Translations under genes and position numbers: made by a program
Source of the DNA: Lachnospiraceae bacterium
Lineage (GTDB): Bacteria > Bacillota > Clostridia > Lachnospirales > Lachnospiraceae
DNA: 57,656 nt
Assembly (NCBI GenBank): GCA_017476765.1
Contig: JAFUZE010000001.1
Coordinates: 1 to 57,656, forward strand
Reading direction: 5' to 3'
The notes under the pieces: generated by a model
What the model was told of the DNA's origin: nothing
Databases searched by the model: none
The model's input: only the letters and a program-made list of their open reading frames with translations
Shown: positions 40,566-48,025 of the stretch, piece by piece
Layout: the number at the start of each line of letters is the position of its first letter
Position numbering within the stretch: the first letter of the stretch is position 1

Positions 40566-41720
40566 ATGACAGAACTTGAAAAGATTACGGAACTCGACCG
40601 GCTCTGTGAAGCGTTCAAGGAAGTCCGTAGTGTTTCATCGTGGAAAGCGTCAACGCACAGATATGAGGCAGATGTGATTATGAACAGTCTCAAATTGCAA
40701 GAAGAGGTGAGAAATGGAACATACAAGCAGAGCGCCATGTTGAACTTCACACTTAATGAGCGGGGCAAGCTCCGAGACATCCACGCCCCAGCCGTCCGTG
40801 ACCGGGTGGTGCAGAAGACCGTAAACCAAGACATTCTTCTGCCGTGCTTGCGGAAGTACCTGATCTACGACAATGCAGCGTCATTGGAGATGAGAGGTAC
40901 AGCGTTTATGAGAAAGCGGCACTTAATACACCTCAGAAACTTCATCCGGGAGAACGGAACCGACGGCTATATTTTGCAGGTTGACATCAGACACTACTTT
41001 GACAGCGTCGACCACGAGATATGCTGGAAGATGATCGAGCCTCGCATCCCCGAAAGCACGAGACCGCTGGTGCATTACATCATCGACAATGCTTCGGAGA
41101 GCGATAAGGGATTAAATCTCGGCTCGGAAGTGCCGCAGACGCTGGCGATCTACTACCTGCATCCCGTTGACGATTACTGCAAGATAGTCGAGGGCATAAA
41201 AGGCTACGGACGATATATGGATGACATTTACATCTTCGGCAAGAGCAAGGAAGAACTGTGGCGCATCCTCGATGGTATCAAGAAGCAGCTCGTTCCGCTG
41301 AAACTAGAAGTGAATGAGAAGAAAACTCAAATCGTGAAGCTCTCCCACGGCTACACATTCATGCAGCTCAAATATCGCATCTTGGAGAACGGCAAAGTGC
41401 TCGTCACTCCTGCCCCGGCTAAGATCACAAGAGAGCGCAGGAAACTGAAAGCCTATAAGAGACTTTACGACGAGGGACGGCTTGATGAGGTGGACATACT
41501 GAACGCTTACAAATCGTGGCGGCAGAGCATTCTTAGGGACTGCACCTGCACAAGGAGCGTCGAGAACCTTGACCGTCTGTATGAGGAGCTGTTCGGCACG
41601 AGTCCGCACAGAAAGCCGAAGAACGAAGAAACAAGGTATTCTATCCCGGATGCACCGGGAGAAAAGCATTTCATCATTTCCGACACGCCCTTTACGAGGC
41701 GCATCGGAGCAAACATCTAA
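40566..41720 (+). CDS. DGR reverse transcriptase
   Basis: This 384-residue reverse transcriptase (counted from ATG 40566, which has GGAGA 8 bases upstream; ATG 40518 would add 16 residues) shows the RT motifs: RDIHAPAVRDRVVQ (motif 2), QVDIRHYFDSVDH with D140 (motif 3/A), GSEVPQTLAIYYL (motif 4/B) and GRYMDDIYIF with D219 and D220 (motif 5/C). No endonuclease or intron maturase domain is present. Motif 4 has PQ where most DGR enzymes have SQ. It copies TR RNA with errors at adenines. Confidence 0.95.
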   Translation: MTELEKITELDRLCEAFKEVRSVSSWKASTHRYEADVIMNSLKLQEEVRNGTYKQSAMLNFTLNERGKLRDIHAPAVRDRVVQKTVNQDILLPCLRKYLIYDNAASLEMRGTAFMRKRHLIHLRNFIRENGTDGYILQVDIRHYFDSVDHEICWKMIEPRIPESTRPLVHYIIDNASESDKGLNLGSEVPQTLAIYYLHPVDDYCKIVEGIKGYGRYMDDIYIFGKSKEELWRILDGIKKQLVPLKLEVNEKKTQIVKLSHGYTFMQLKYRILENGKVLVTPAPAKITRERRKLKAYKRLYDEGRLDEVDILNAYKSWRQSILRDCTCTRSVENLDRLYEELFGTSPHRKPKNEETRYSIPDAPGEKHFIISDTPFTRRIGANI

Positions 41721-41734
41721 AGGAGGTAATGAAG

Positions 41735-41968
41735 ATGAAATTTTACGACATTGATGGCAATGAGCTTGCCGACAAGGACTCCGTTGACTATTCGACGGGA
41801 AGATACTTGCAGGACGAGAACGATCCCGACAAGTACATTTTCTCCCCTTGGGGTTCGGTTCCTGCAAGGGACGAGGAAAACCAGCCGGACAACAGCATCC
41901 CGACCAATGCGGAGATCGCTGCGGCAATCGAGGAACTGGCAGAAATCGTAGCAGGAATGGAGGGCTAA
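41735..41968 (+). CDS. Small acidic tail-associated protein (77 aa)
   Basis: ATG 41735 is preferred over ATG 41729 because AAAGGAGG lies 8 bases upstream of it. The protein is acidic (FYDIDGNELADKDSVDYSTG, then a C-terminal helix NAEIAAAIEELAEIVAGMEG). It follows the DGR and precedes the XkdX-like gene, as small fibre-distal proteins do. No family recognised. Confidence 0.7.
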   Translation: MKFYDIDGNELADKDSVDYSTGRYLQDENDPDKYIFSPWGSVPARDEENQPDNSIPTNAEIAAAIEELAEIVAGMEG

Positions 41969-41972
41969 GACT

Positions 41973-42128
41973 ATGGCAAAGATTTATTATCGTTCAATCA
42001 TTGGCGGCACAAAGACCATCGCGGATGTACCCGACAGATGGGTGGATCAGGTCAAGGAGCTTTTCAAGGCTGACTATGACTCCGGCAAGATCACCGAGGA
42101 GCAGTACAGACAGTATATCGGCGAGTAG
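41973..42128 (+). CDS. XkdX-like small tail protein (51 aa)
   Basis: The 51 residues include DRWVDQVKELFKADYDSGKI and end TEEQYRQYIGE, close to the small XkdX-type proteins encoded just after tail fibres in Firmicutes phages and PBSX. Role unknown. A 9-bp inverted repeat (42136-42144 with 42157-42165) lies downstream without a T-run. Confidence 0.65.
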   Translation: MAKIYYRSIIGGTKTIADVPDRWVDQVKELFKADYDSGKITEEQYRQYIGE

Positions 42129-42192
42129 AAAGACCGCAGCCGGTTTCCGGCAAGAGACCGGCTGCAAATATTAACAAGGAGGGATGACGGAA

Positions 42193-42579
42193 ATGAATGA
42201 GGTTTTGTTATGTGTTTTGTCAGGAGGCGTTGCTGCGGGTATCGTGAAGCTCATCGAGAGCATCGTTACTTGGAAGCTAAACCGCAAAGCCCAAAAGGAA
42301 GACCGCGCCGAAGAGAAGAAAGATGAAGCGGATGCAAAGCAGACCGCTGACATCAAAGAGCTGCGCGATACCGTTGACAACCTGAGAATTGCTAACAAGA
42401 TTTTATTCCATGACCGCATCAAGCATATCGGACGCACATTCCTGAAAAACGGTAGCGTATCATTCAATGACCGCAAAGACCTGATCGAAATGCACAGCGT
42501 CTATCACAATCAGCTTGGCGGCAATGGAAACCTCGACAGCCTGATGAAACAGGTTATGGATCTGCCGCTTTCAGATTAG
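42193..42579 (+). CDS. Membrane-anchored coiled-coil protein (holin/XhlA-like)
   Basis: ATG 42193 is better spaced from AAGGAGGG than ATG 42184. The 128-residue product has an N-terminal hydrophobic helix (NEVLLCVLSGGVAAGIVKLI). A charged coiled coil follows (KAQKEDRAEEKKDEADAKQT), ending around RDTVDNLR. This topology is seen in lysis-module accessory proteins such as XhlA, but the hydrophobic helix is N- instead of C-terminal. It probably sits in the inner membrane and works with the holins. Confidence 0.62.
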   Translation: MNEVLLCVLSGGVAAGIVKLIESIVTWKLNRKAQKEDRAEEKKDEADAKQTADIKELRDTVDNLRIANKILFHDRIKHIGRTFLKNGSVSFNDRKDLIEMHSVYHNQLGGNGNLDSLMKQVMDLPLSD

Positions 42580-42588
42580 GAGGTGCGT

Positions 42589-42864
42589 ATGAAAAAGCAC
42601 ATCAAAACTATGGATGTCGTGCTCGTATTCGTAGGAATTGCCCTTGTGGCGTTCACAGTCTGTATGATTTGGCTGTTCTACAATATTGGCTCCGTCCCTG
42701 ACATTCTGGTTACCTGCGTGTTCGCTGCGCTCGGCACGGAATGCGGGATTATGGGCTGGATAAAGAATACCAAAGAACGCAATAAGCAGCGTGAGTGGGA
42801 CATCGAAGACAGGGAGCGTGAAGAACATGAACGAGAAAACGATTTGGGATCATCTGAGGAATAA
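42589..42864 (+). CDS. Two-helix membrane protein, holin candidate (91 aa)
   Basis: ATG 42589 has AGGAGG about 8 bases upstream. Two hydrophobic segments (VVLVFVGIALVAFTVCMIWL and DILVTCVFAALGTECGIMGW) are followed by a strongly charged tail (KNTKERNKQREWDIEDRERE). This is the class II holin layout. It overlaps the endolysin gene by 38 bases. The LL-H-like holin at 44201 is another candidate, so one of them may be an antiholin. Confidence 0.65.
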   Translation: MKKHIKTMDVVLVFVGIALVAFTVCMIWLFYNIGSVPDILVTCVFAALGTECGIMGWIKNTKERNKQREWDIEDREREEHERENDLGSSEE

Positions 42865-44188
42865 AGGTCTGTCCCCGGCAGGTACAGCCGGGCTTATGGG
42901 AAATCTTTATGCTGAAAGCGGATTAAATCCGAAGAACCTGCAAAACAGTTTCGAGAGGAAACTGGACTATTCCGATGAGGAATACACGCAGCAGGTGGAC
43001 GGGGGATTTTACAAGAACTTCGTTCACGACAGCGCAGGATATGGTCTTGCGCAATGGACTTATTACAGCAGGAAACAGGCTTTGCTCGACTTTGCGGAGG
43101 CAGCGAGGAAATCCATCGGCGATCTTTCTATGCAGCTCGACTTCCTGATGTATGAGCTTGAACGGAATTACAATGTGCTGTTCCGGTCGCTTAAAAGTGC
43201 CACATCTGTAAAGGCAGCTTCGGATGCGGTTCTTCTGCAATATGAGCGTCCGGCAGACCAAAGCGATGCGGTAAAGACCCGCCGTGCCGCCTACGGTCAG
43301 AAATATTATGACGAATTTGTCGGAAAGGAGGAAACATCATGGACGACGAAATCAGAAACATCGACGACATCGGGGAAGAAGCCCTCGACGAACTCACAGG
43401 AAACGGAGGTGAAGACGATGAGCAATAGTTCTCTCGTAGTTTACAAGAAAATCTCCCCGAATAAGACCAGTCCGAGAAACCACGCTATCGACACGATCAC
43501 AATTCATTGTATGGCGGGCAATCTCACGATTGAGACCTGCGGAAATGTGTTTGCGCCGACAAGCAGACAGGCAAGCTCCAATTACGGAATTGGCTCTGAC
43601 GGACGGATCGGGATGTATGTTGAGGAGAAAGACCGCTCTTGGTGCAGTTCCAACGGAGTCAACGACCATCGTGCGGTTACAATCGAAGTGGCAAACGATG
43701 GCGGTGCAAACACCGGCTGGCACGTTTCGGACAAGGCTATGGCTGCCCTCATTAACCTTGTAACCGACATCTGTAAGCGAAACGGCATCAAGAAGCTCGT
43801 TTGGTCGGACAAAAAGGATGACCGCGTAAATCACAGGAACGGCTGCAATATGACCGTGCATCGTGATTATGCGAATAAGTCCTGCCCCGGAGATTACCTC
43901 TATGGTAAGCACGCCTACATTGCAGCAGAAGTCAATAAGCGCCTCGGTGCAACTACAACTGAGACTCCTGCGGTAACGCCCACAACGGGATCTTTCCTCG
44001 TAAAGGTTATGATTACCGATCTGAATATCAGAGCGGGCGCAGGAACGAACACGGCAAAGAAAGGTGTCATCAAGCCCGGTACATACACCATCGTAGAGGT
44101 CAAGAGCGGAAAAGGCTCTACTGCCGGATGGGGCAAGCTCAAAAGCGGTGCGGGCTGGATCAGTTTGGATTACGCAAAAAGAGTATAG
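42827..44188 (+). CDS. Endolysin: lysozyme-like + amidase + SH3b (453 aa)
   Basis: Three domains are visible. Residues ~4-165 match the phage tail-lysozyme/Phage_lysozyme2 type (LRNKGLSPAGTAGLMGNLYA, SAGYGLAQWT). After a Ser/Thr-rich linker (about 168-196), residues ~205-375 are an Amidase_2 fold (IDTITIHCMAGNLTIETCGN, VTIEVANDGG, CNMTVHRDYANKSCPGDYLY) with zinc ligands H and C. Residues ~386-453 are SH3b (DLNIRAGAGTNTAKKGVIKP). Two catalytic activities in one endolysin would cut both sugar chain and stem peptide. No signal peptide, so it needs a holin. Start ATG 42827 lies inside the previous gene. Confidence 0.92.
   Translation: MNEKTIWDHLRNKGLSPAGTAGLMGNLYAESGLNPKNLQNSFERKLDYSDEEYTQQVDGGFYKNFVHDSAGYGLAQWTYYSRKQALLDFAEAARKSIGDLSMQLDFLMYELERNYNVLFRSLKSATSVKAASDAVLLQYERPADQSDAVKTRRAAYGQKYYDEFVGKEETSWTTKSETSTTSGKKPSTNSQETEVKTMSNSSLVVYKKISPNKTSPRNHAIDTITIHCMAGNLTIETCGNVFAPTSRQASSNYGIGSDGRIGMYVEEKDRSWCSSNGVNDHRAVTIEVANDGGANTGWHVSDKAMAALINLVTDICKRNGIKKLVWSDKKDDRVNHRNGCNMTVHRDYANKSCPGDYLYGKHAYIAAEVNKRLGATTTETPAVTPTTGSFLVKVMITDLNIRAGAGTNTAKKGVIKPGTYTIVEVKSGKGSTAGWGKLKSGAGWISLDYAKRV
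43418..44188 (+). CDS. Possible internally started amidase-SH3b product
   Basis: In-frame ATG 43418 (codon 198 of the endolysin) sits 7 bases after GGAGGTG and just before the amidase domain. It would give a 256-residue protein with amidase and SH3b only. Several endolysins of Firmicutes phages make such shorter products that assemble with the full-length enzyme. An alternative-frame 29-codon ORF (43339-43428) with its own AAAGGAGG ends across this start. Confidence 0.5.
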   Translation: MSNSSLVVYKKISPNKTSPRNHAIDTITIHCMAGNLTIETCGNVFAPTSRQASSNYGIGSDGRIGMYVEEKDRSWCSSNGVNDHRAVTIEVANDGGANTGWHVSDKAMAALINLVTDICKRNGIKKLVWSDKKDDRVNHRNGCNMTVHRDYANKSCPGDYLYGKHAYIAAEVNKRLGATTTETPAVTPTTGSFLVKVMITDLNIRAGAGTNTAKKGVIKPGTYTIVEVKSGKGSTAGWGKLKSGAGWISLDYAKRV

Positions 44189-44200
44189 GAGGATTGCGGT

Positions 44201-44590
44201 ATGAGTGAATTTTTATCACAGCTTTTGTTGGCAGTCATCACGGCAGCAGTTCCGGTGCTCACGGCATACGGCGTAAAGCTGATTAGGCAGGTTGCCGACA
44301 ATGCAGCAGCCAAGACGGAGGACTCCCGCCAGCGGCTTTATATCGGCGAGATTGCTGATGCCGTTGCCGATGCCGTATCAGCAACGAGTCAGACCTATGT
44401 TGACCGGTTGAAGAAGTCAGGATCATTCGATAAGGAGGCGCAGATTGAGGCAGCACAGAGAGCCTACGAGGCTTGCCTTGCATCCATTAGTCCTGCCGCC
44501 ACGGCGTTTATAGAAAATGCTTACGGCGATCTGAAAGAATACCTGACGACCCGGATCGAAGCCGAAGTCAGGAAGCAGAAAATTGAGTAA
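44201..44590 (+). CDS. LL-H-type holin
   Basis: This 129-residue protein has one N-terminal membrane helix (FLSQLLLAVITAAVPVLTAY). A long amphipathic helical region follows (AVADAVSATSQTYVDRLKKS, AAQRAYEACLASI) with a basic end. This is the Phage_holin_6/LL-H pattern. It follows the endolysin by 12 bases, completing the lysis cassette, and is the last late gene before the terminator. Confidence 0.82.
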   Translation: MSEFLSQLLLAVITAAVPVLTAYGVKLIRQVADNAAAKTEDSRQRLYIGEIADAVADAVSATSQTYVDRLKKSGSFDKEAQIEAAQRAYEACLASISPAATAFIENAYGDLKEYLTTRIEAEVRKQKIE

Positions 44591-44595
44591 AGGAT

Positions 44596-44632
44596 AACGC
44601 CTCTCGGATCACGCGACCGAGGGGCGTTTGTT
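44596..44632. terminator. Terminator between late operon and lysogeny module
   Basis: A 12-bp stem (44596-44607 with 44617-44628, one G-T pair, 9-base loop) is followed by TTGTTGTT. It lies between the convergent holin and recombinase genes and may serve both strands. The phage attachment site is expected near this recombinase, but no att core can be named without a host sequence. Confidence 0.8.
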
Positions 44633-44633
44633 G

Positions 44634-46034
44634 TTAGAAAGCCCATTCTATTCTTACTTTGTCATCTGTCAGCACGATGCGGGCGATAAGGCTCTGCATT
44701 ATCCGTCGCTTCTGTGCTTCATCCGCAAAATCCCACACCTGCGAAGCATCTGCCAAAAGCTCCTGCACGAGGTCGAACGGCATATCCGGGTCCTCTTCTG
44801 TGGGCGAGAGCGTAGCAGATAGCGCCGCCTTTTCGTTATACAGCTTGCTTATGTTCTCGCTGAGTAAATCGGCGGGCATTTCATCATTCTGATATAATCC
44901 CATCAGCTTCCCAATCTGCCGGTCTATTTCGGCAATCCGCTTCTCAATTCGGGCATCGTCCTTTGACGGCAGATGTTTCGGGCGCTGTTCTGCAATCTCG
45001 GCAGCCATCTCTGGGCTTTTTAGGAGCTGGCGTATTTGCCGGTCTATTTCCTGTTCAAGCTCCAGGGCTTTCCAAGTCTTATTCTTACAATCGGGGTCTT
45101 TTATCATGCTTTTCATCTGCTTCGTGCGGGAGTAACAAGCATAATAGGAATACCGCCCGCTGTTGCGCAAATAATACCTCGCTCCGCAATTCCCGCAATA
45201 GATCATTCCGGTCAGCAGATGCTTTGATTGGAATGCCGTCGTGCCGTACTGTTTCCTGCGCTGTCTGCGAAGATCCTGAACAGCTTTGAATTGCTCCTCC
45301 GTCACAAGAGCCTCGTGTGCGTTATCGTAGATCACATCGCCATAATGGATGCGTCCGAGGTATGTTTCATTCTCCAATATGTTCCTTACACTCGTCCAAG
45401 AGTTATATGAGCCGTAGCGATTAGTATACCCCTCGTCATTCAGTCTGTCCGTAACGGATTTGAGAGATCCCCCGGCAAGATACCATTCGTATATCTTTTT
45501 GACCTGCTCTGCCTCGTATGGGTTGACGATGAGGTGTCCATCTTTGTAATCATATCCGATAGGGATATTGCCGCCTCCGTGGTACAGCCCGGACTTTGCC
45601 CTTGCTATGCGCCCCATTTTGGTACGCTCTTTTATCTGCTCCCTTTCGAGTTGGGCGAATACGGCGAGCAGTCCGATCATAGCCTTGCCAAACGGCGATG
45701 AGGTGTCGAAGCTCTCCTGCATCGAGACAAAGTCTACATTGTTCGGGAGGAATATTTCCTCGATGAGATAGAGCGTGTCCCGCTGTGAGCGGGATAGGCG
45801 GTCGAGCTTATAAACAAGCACCACATCGAACTTGTCTGTCTCAGCCATCAGCTTCTGCATTCCCGGTCGGTTTAAGTTACTTCCGGTATAGCCGCCGTCC
45901 ACATATAGATCCGCAATGAGCCAGTTCTGCGCTTTACAGTACGCAATGAGGCGTTCTTTCTGCTCACCGACAGAATAACCCTCCTGCGCCTGTTCCTGCG
46001 TACTGACGCGGATATAAACTGCTGCACGCTTCAA
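44634..46034 (-). CDS. int: Large serine recombinase (integrase)
   Basis: The 466-residue protein has a resolvase domain with VYIRVSTQEQ (catalytic S11), YKLDRLSRSQRDT and FGKAMIGLLAVFAQLEREQI. A recombinase domain follows (GHLIVNPYEAEQVKKIYEWY). Next is a zinc ribbon (GMIYCGNCGARYY, later CYS and DCKNK) and a coiled coil ending around LEQEIDRQIRQLL. It integrates the phage chromosome. The start is TTG 46034, overlapping the stop of the Cys-rich copy 3, so translation is coupled; a weak RBS fits low-level synthesis. No separate excision factor is recognised. Confidence 0.95.
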   Translation of the reverse strand: MKRAAVYIRVSTQEQAQEGYSVGEQKERLIAYCKAQNWLIADLYVDGGYTGSNLNRPGMQKLMAETDKFDVVLVYKLDRLSRSQRDTLYLIEEIFLPNNVDFVSMQESFDTSSPFGKAMIGLLAVFAQLEREQIKERTKMGRIARAKSGLYHGGGNIPIGYDYKDGHLIVNPYEAEQVKKIYEWYLAGGSLKSVTDRLNDEGYTNRYGSYNSWTSVRNILENETYLGRIHYGDVIYDNAHEALVTEEQFKAVQDLRRQRRKQYGTTAFQSKHLLTGMIYCGNCGARYYLRNSGRYSYYACYSRTKQMKSMIKDPDCKNKTWKALELEQEIDRQIRQLLKSPEMAAEIAEQRPKHLPSKDDARIEKRIAEIDRQIGKLMGLYQNDEMPADLLSENISKLYNEKAALSATLSPTEEDPDMPFDLVQELLADASQVWDFADEAQKRRIMQSLIARIVLTDDKVRIEWAF

Positions 46035-46465
46035 AGCGGCATACCGTCTTTGATGTAGTTGGCGAATATCCAGTTACGGCAAGCCCTCTGCTCGTCCGTA
46101 AATTCGCCGTCAGGCGACGGTATGTACCCCTCGAAGTCAATCCGGCGGGCATCGGTGATCTCCACCCGGATCAGGTCATTGTCAACTGTTATCGTCTCGC
46201 CCTTGTCCGGTACAAAAGCGATATGCGTGTTGTTCTCGTATTTCATCCCCCGTGAGAGTCCGCAGAGATAATATGCCTTTGCCCCGATAAGGGGCGGTAT
46301 CTCGAACTCTACAAGGGCTTTTTCCTTGTACCGTGTCTGCTCATAAATCTCATTGAAAGCCTTGCCTATGAAGCATTGAGCACAGCACTTGTCTATGCGC
46401 ACATTCTGAATAGCCCGAAGCCAAAAGAACGAGCACTTCTGTTTGATTTCTAAAGTCAGCTTCAT
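46031..46465 (-). CDS. Cys-rich paralogous family, copy 3 of 3
   Basis: This 144-residue copy has the same motifs as copies 1 and 2 (FFWLRAIQNV, CCAQCFIG, YYLCGLSRG, HIAFVPDKGE, ITDARRIDFEGY, QRACRNWIFANYIKDGMPL). It is translated from the repressor transcript, overlapping the repressor by 4 bases and the recombinase by 4 bases, so it is probably expressed in the lysogen. This differs from copies 1 and 2, which lie in the P1 and P2 operons. Function unknown; placement hints at a role in lysogeny control, immunity or defence. Confidence 0.85.
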   Translation of the reverse strand: MKLTLEIKQKCSFFWLRAIQNVRIDKCCAQCFIGKAFNEIYEQTRYKEKALVEFEIPPLIGAKAYYLCGLSRGMKYENNTHIAFVPDKGETITVDNDLIRVEITDARRIDFEGYIPSPDGEFTDEQRACRNWIFANYIKDGMPL

Positions 46466-46866
46466 TCCTTGCTCCTTTCCAAACTAACTGCATAATTGAG
46501 TAGCTTCAATCTTTCCCTGCCGCCAAGCCCCTCATATATCCGAAGCAACTCTGCGGACTCCGGGGATATGCGATCGCTGTTGATGACAAAGCCGCCGTAG
46601 CTCGCCTGAATAAATGAGCTGTTGGACATCTGACCGTTCACGCCGTTCTCGATGATGGCGGGTTCTTTTCCGGTCAGAAGATAGTCCGTGCTCACATTGA
46701 AGTATTCCGCTATTTTAAGCAGAGCCTCCACGCTTGGCATTGAGTCGGGCATCCGTTCATATTTGCCGATAGCCGACGGCACGACCCCGATCTGTTCAGC
46801 AAGCACCGCTTGTGTGATGTCTTTCTCCTTGCGGAGCTTCCGTAGTCTGTCGCCAAATCCGTCCAT
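46462..46866 (-). CDS. XRE-family phage repressor (CI-like)
   Basis: ATG 46866 is chosen because AAAGGTGG lies 8 bases upstream; GTG codons further upstream are too close to it. The 134-residue protein has an N-terminal HTH (KDITQAVLAEQIGVVPSAIG, then KYERMPDSMPSVEALLKIAE), and YLLTGKEPA ends the DNA-binding part. The C-terminus (about 70 residues) is short and has no LexA-type Ser-Lys protease, so induction would not be by RecA self-cleavage. It is divergent from the Cro-like gene across a two-promoter region. Confidence 0.88.
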   Translation of the reverse strand: MDGFGDRLRKLRKEKDITQAVLAEQIGVVPSAIGKYERMPDSMPSVEALLKIAEYFNVSTDYLLTGKEPAIIENGVNGQMSNSSFIQASYGGFVINSDRISPESAELLRIYEGLGGRERLKLLNYAVSLERSKE

Positions 46867-46893
46867 GAGTATCACCACCTTTCCTTAAAGTCA

Positions 46894-46922
46894 AGTATAT
46901 GTCTTTTAATTCAAGTTGTCAA
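46894..46922 (-). promoter_or_regulatory. Promoter of the lysogeny operon (minus strand)
   Basis: On the minus strand TTGACA (46922-46917) and TATACT (46899-46894) are exactly 17 bases apart. CTTAAAGT (46884-46891 on the plus strand) lies just downstream of the start and recurs in the P3 spacer at 46971-46978. This shared octamer is a good operator candidate for the repressor or Cro. Confidence 0.85.
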
Positions 46923-46957
46923 TGGAAAAATTTTTTAGAAAAAATCTTGATTTCGAG

Positions 46958-46986
46958 TTGACATTCACGACTTAAAGTGTTATTAT
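46958..46986 (+). promoter_or_regulatory. Promoter P3 of the early operon
   Basis: TTGACA (46958-46963) and TATTAT (46981-46986) have a 17-base spacer with CGACTTAAAGT, the counterpart of CGACTAAAAGT in P1 and P2. An A/T-rich GAAAAATTTTTTAGAAAAAA block lies upstream and GAATG with AAGCCCGATT downstream, as in the other two. It drives the Cro-like and replication genes. Confidence 0.88.
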
Positions 46987-47041
46987 AGGAATGTGAGGAA
47001 AGAAAAAGCCCGATTTTATAAGGAAAAGGAGGTGAAAAAGG

Positions 47042-47254
47042 ATGAACGTGATGAGGGAACGACGGCTTCGCGGGGCAATCCCAACGCAGCGTGAGGTTGC
47101 CAAAATCCTCGGCGTGAAAGAGTCCGCTGTCAGCAAGTGGGAGCGCGGCGTTTCCAAGCCGAGGGCTGACAAACTGCCGGCCATCGCAAAGCTCTACGGA
47201 TGCACAATCGAAGAGCTTCTTGCAGATGACAGCGACGGCATTCAGGATCAGTGA
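47042..47254 (+). CDS. Cro-like XRE transcription regulator
   Basis: This 70-residue protein is essentially one HTH domain (IPTQREVAKILGVKESAVSK, then WERGVSKPRADKL) ending IEELLAD. AGGAGG lies about 9 bases upstream. As the first gene of the early operon, divergent from the repressor, it should act as Cro, shutting off the repressor promoter. Its stop overlaps the next GTG. Confidence 0.88.
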   Translation: MNVMRERRLRGAIPTQREVAKILGVKESAVSKWERGVSKPRADKLPAIAKLYGCTIEELLADDSDGIQDQ

Positions 47255-47478
47255 CTACTGCATCCGCTGTCTTGCTTGCAGTTGCAGGAGAACTTGCAAA
47301 GCAAGCTAAGGACGAACTGCCGGAGATCAGACCCGGCGAGAGAATACTTCGGGAGTGGCTGGACAATGGAGTTTACCACCGGAGGACAGCCCTCGGAGAG
47401 GAACAGTTTGAAAGCCGATATGATTTCAGGCAGAAGAAAAGCAGCCGTGTGGCAGTAGGAGGTAATGACATTGTTTGA
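47251..47478 (+). CDS. Hypothetical early protein (75 aa)
   Basis: The start is GTG 47251, overlapping the Cro-like stop. The 75 residues have an Ala-rich N-terminal helix (ASAVLLAVAGELAKQAKDEL), then LREWLDNGVYHRRTALG. No family recognised. It overlaps the next gene by 14 bases. Confidence 0.68.
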   Translation: MTTASAVLLAVAGELAKQAKDELPEIRPGERILREWLDNGVYHRRTALGEEQFESRYDFRQKKSSRVAVGGNDIV

Positions 47479-48004
47479 AATGAAGTACATTGCGAGAGGA
47501 ATGGTTGGTATCATCTGCGTTGGTGCGATTTGCCTAAGCACAGAAGTAATCACGCACGAAGCGATGAGAAAACAACAGCCGGTCAATGTCGAAGTCAGCG
47601 TGACAATACAGCCCATTGAAAAAGAGGAAGTGATCGTAGTTGAAGAACCGGAGCCGTCCCCGTGGACGGATGACGATATTTACTACCTCACACACACCCT
47701 TGCGGGCGAGTGCTACGAGGACAAGACAGAAGACAAAAGACTTGTGTGCGAAGTAATCCTGAACAGAGTCAGCGTGGGAGGCTTCGGAGGCGATACTATA
47801 AAAGCAGTCGTCACCTGCAAAACACCGGCAACCCAGTTCTGCGGTTACTGGAACCAGTCAAGAGAAGTTTCAGAGAATGATATTGAGATTGCTACACAAG
47901 CCCTCTCGGATTGGTACGGAAACGGCTGCAAGCCCTTATCCGAATATCTTTATTTCACGGCAGGTGGCAACAGAGAAAACAACTTCACAATCAAAGAACA
48001 ATAA
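47465..48004 (+). CDS. Membrane-anchored SleB-like cell-wall hydrolase
   Basis: The 179-residue protein has an N-terminal membrane helix (about residues 11-27, RGMVGIICVGAICLS) and a Pro/Glu-rich linker. From ~residue 75 it has a Hydrolase_2/SleB domain: YYLTHTLAGECYEDKTEDKR with the Glu of AGE as likely catalytic residue, VILNRV, PATQFCGYW and LYFTAGGN. It would face the wall while anchored in the membrane. Such an enzyme in the early, Cro-proximal operon is odd; superinfection exclusion, wall remodelling or help in DNA entry are all possible. Confidence 0.8.
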   Translation: MTLFEMKYIARGMVGIICVGAICLSTEVITHEAMRKQQPVNVEVSVTIQPIEKEEVIVVEEPEPSPWTDDDIYYLTHTLAGECYEDKTEDKRLVCEVILNRVSVGGFGGDTIKAVVTCKTPATQFCGYWNQSREVSENDIEIATQALSDWYGNGCKPLSEYLYFTAGGNRENNFTIKEQ

Positions 48005-48025
48005 AAAAAAAGGAGGACAAATCCA

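Noticed and set aside
40566-41720. Reverse transcriptase as retron or group II intron maturase
   Set aside because: There is no intron structure, maturase or endonuclease domain or retron msr/msd; the TR/VR pair with adenine-only differences identifies a DGR.
44590-44640. Attachment site core at the holin-recombinase junction
   Set aside because: The only structure is a terminator stem; naming an att core for a serine recombinase needs the integrated prophage or host junction.
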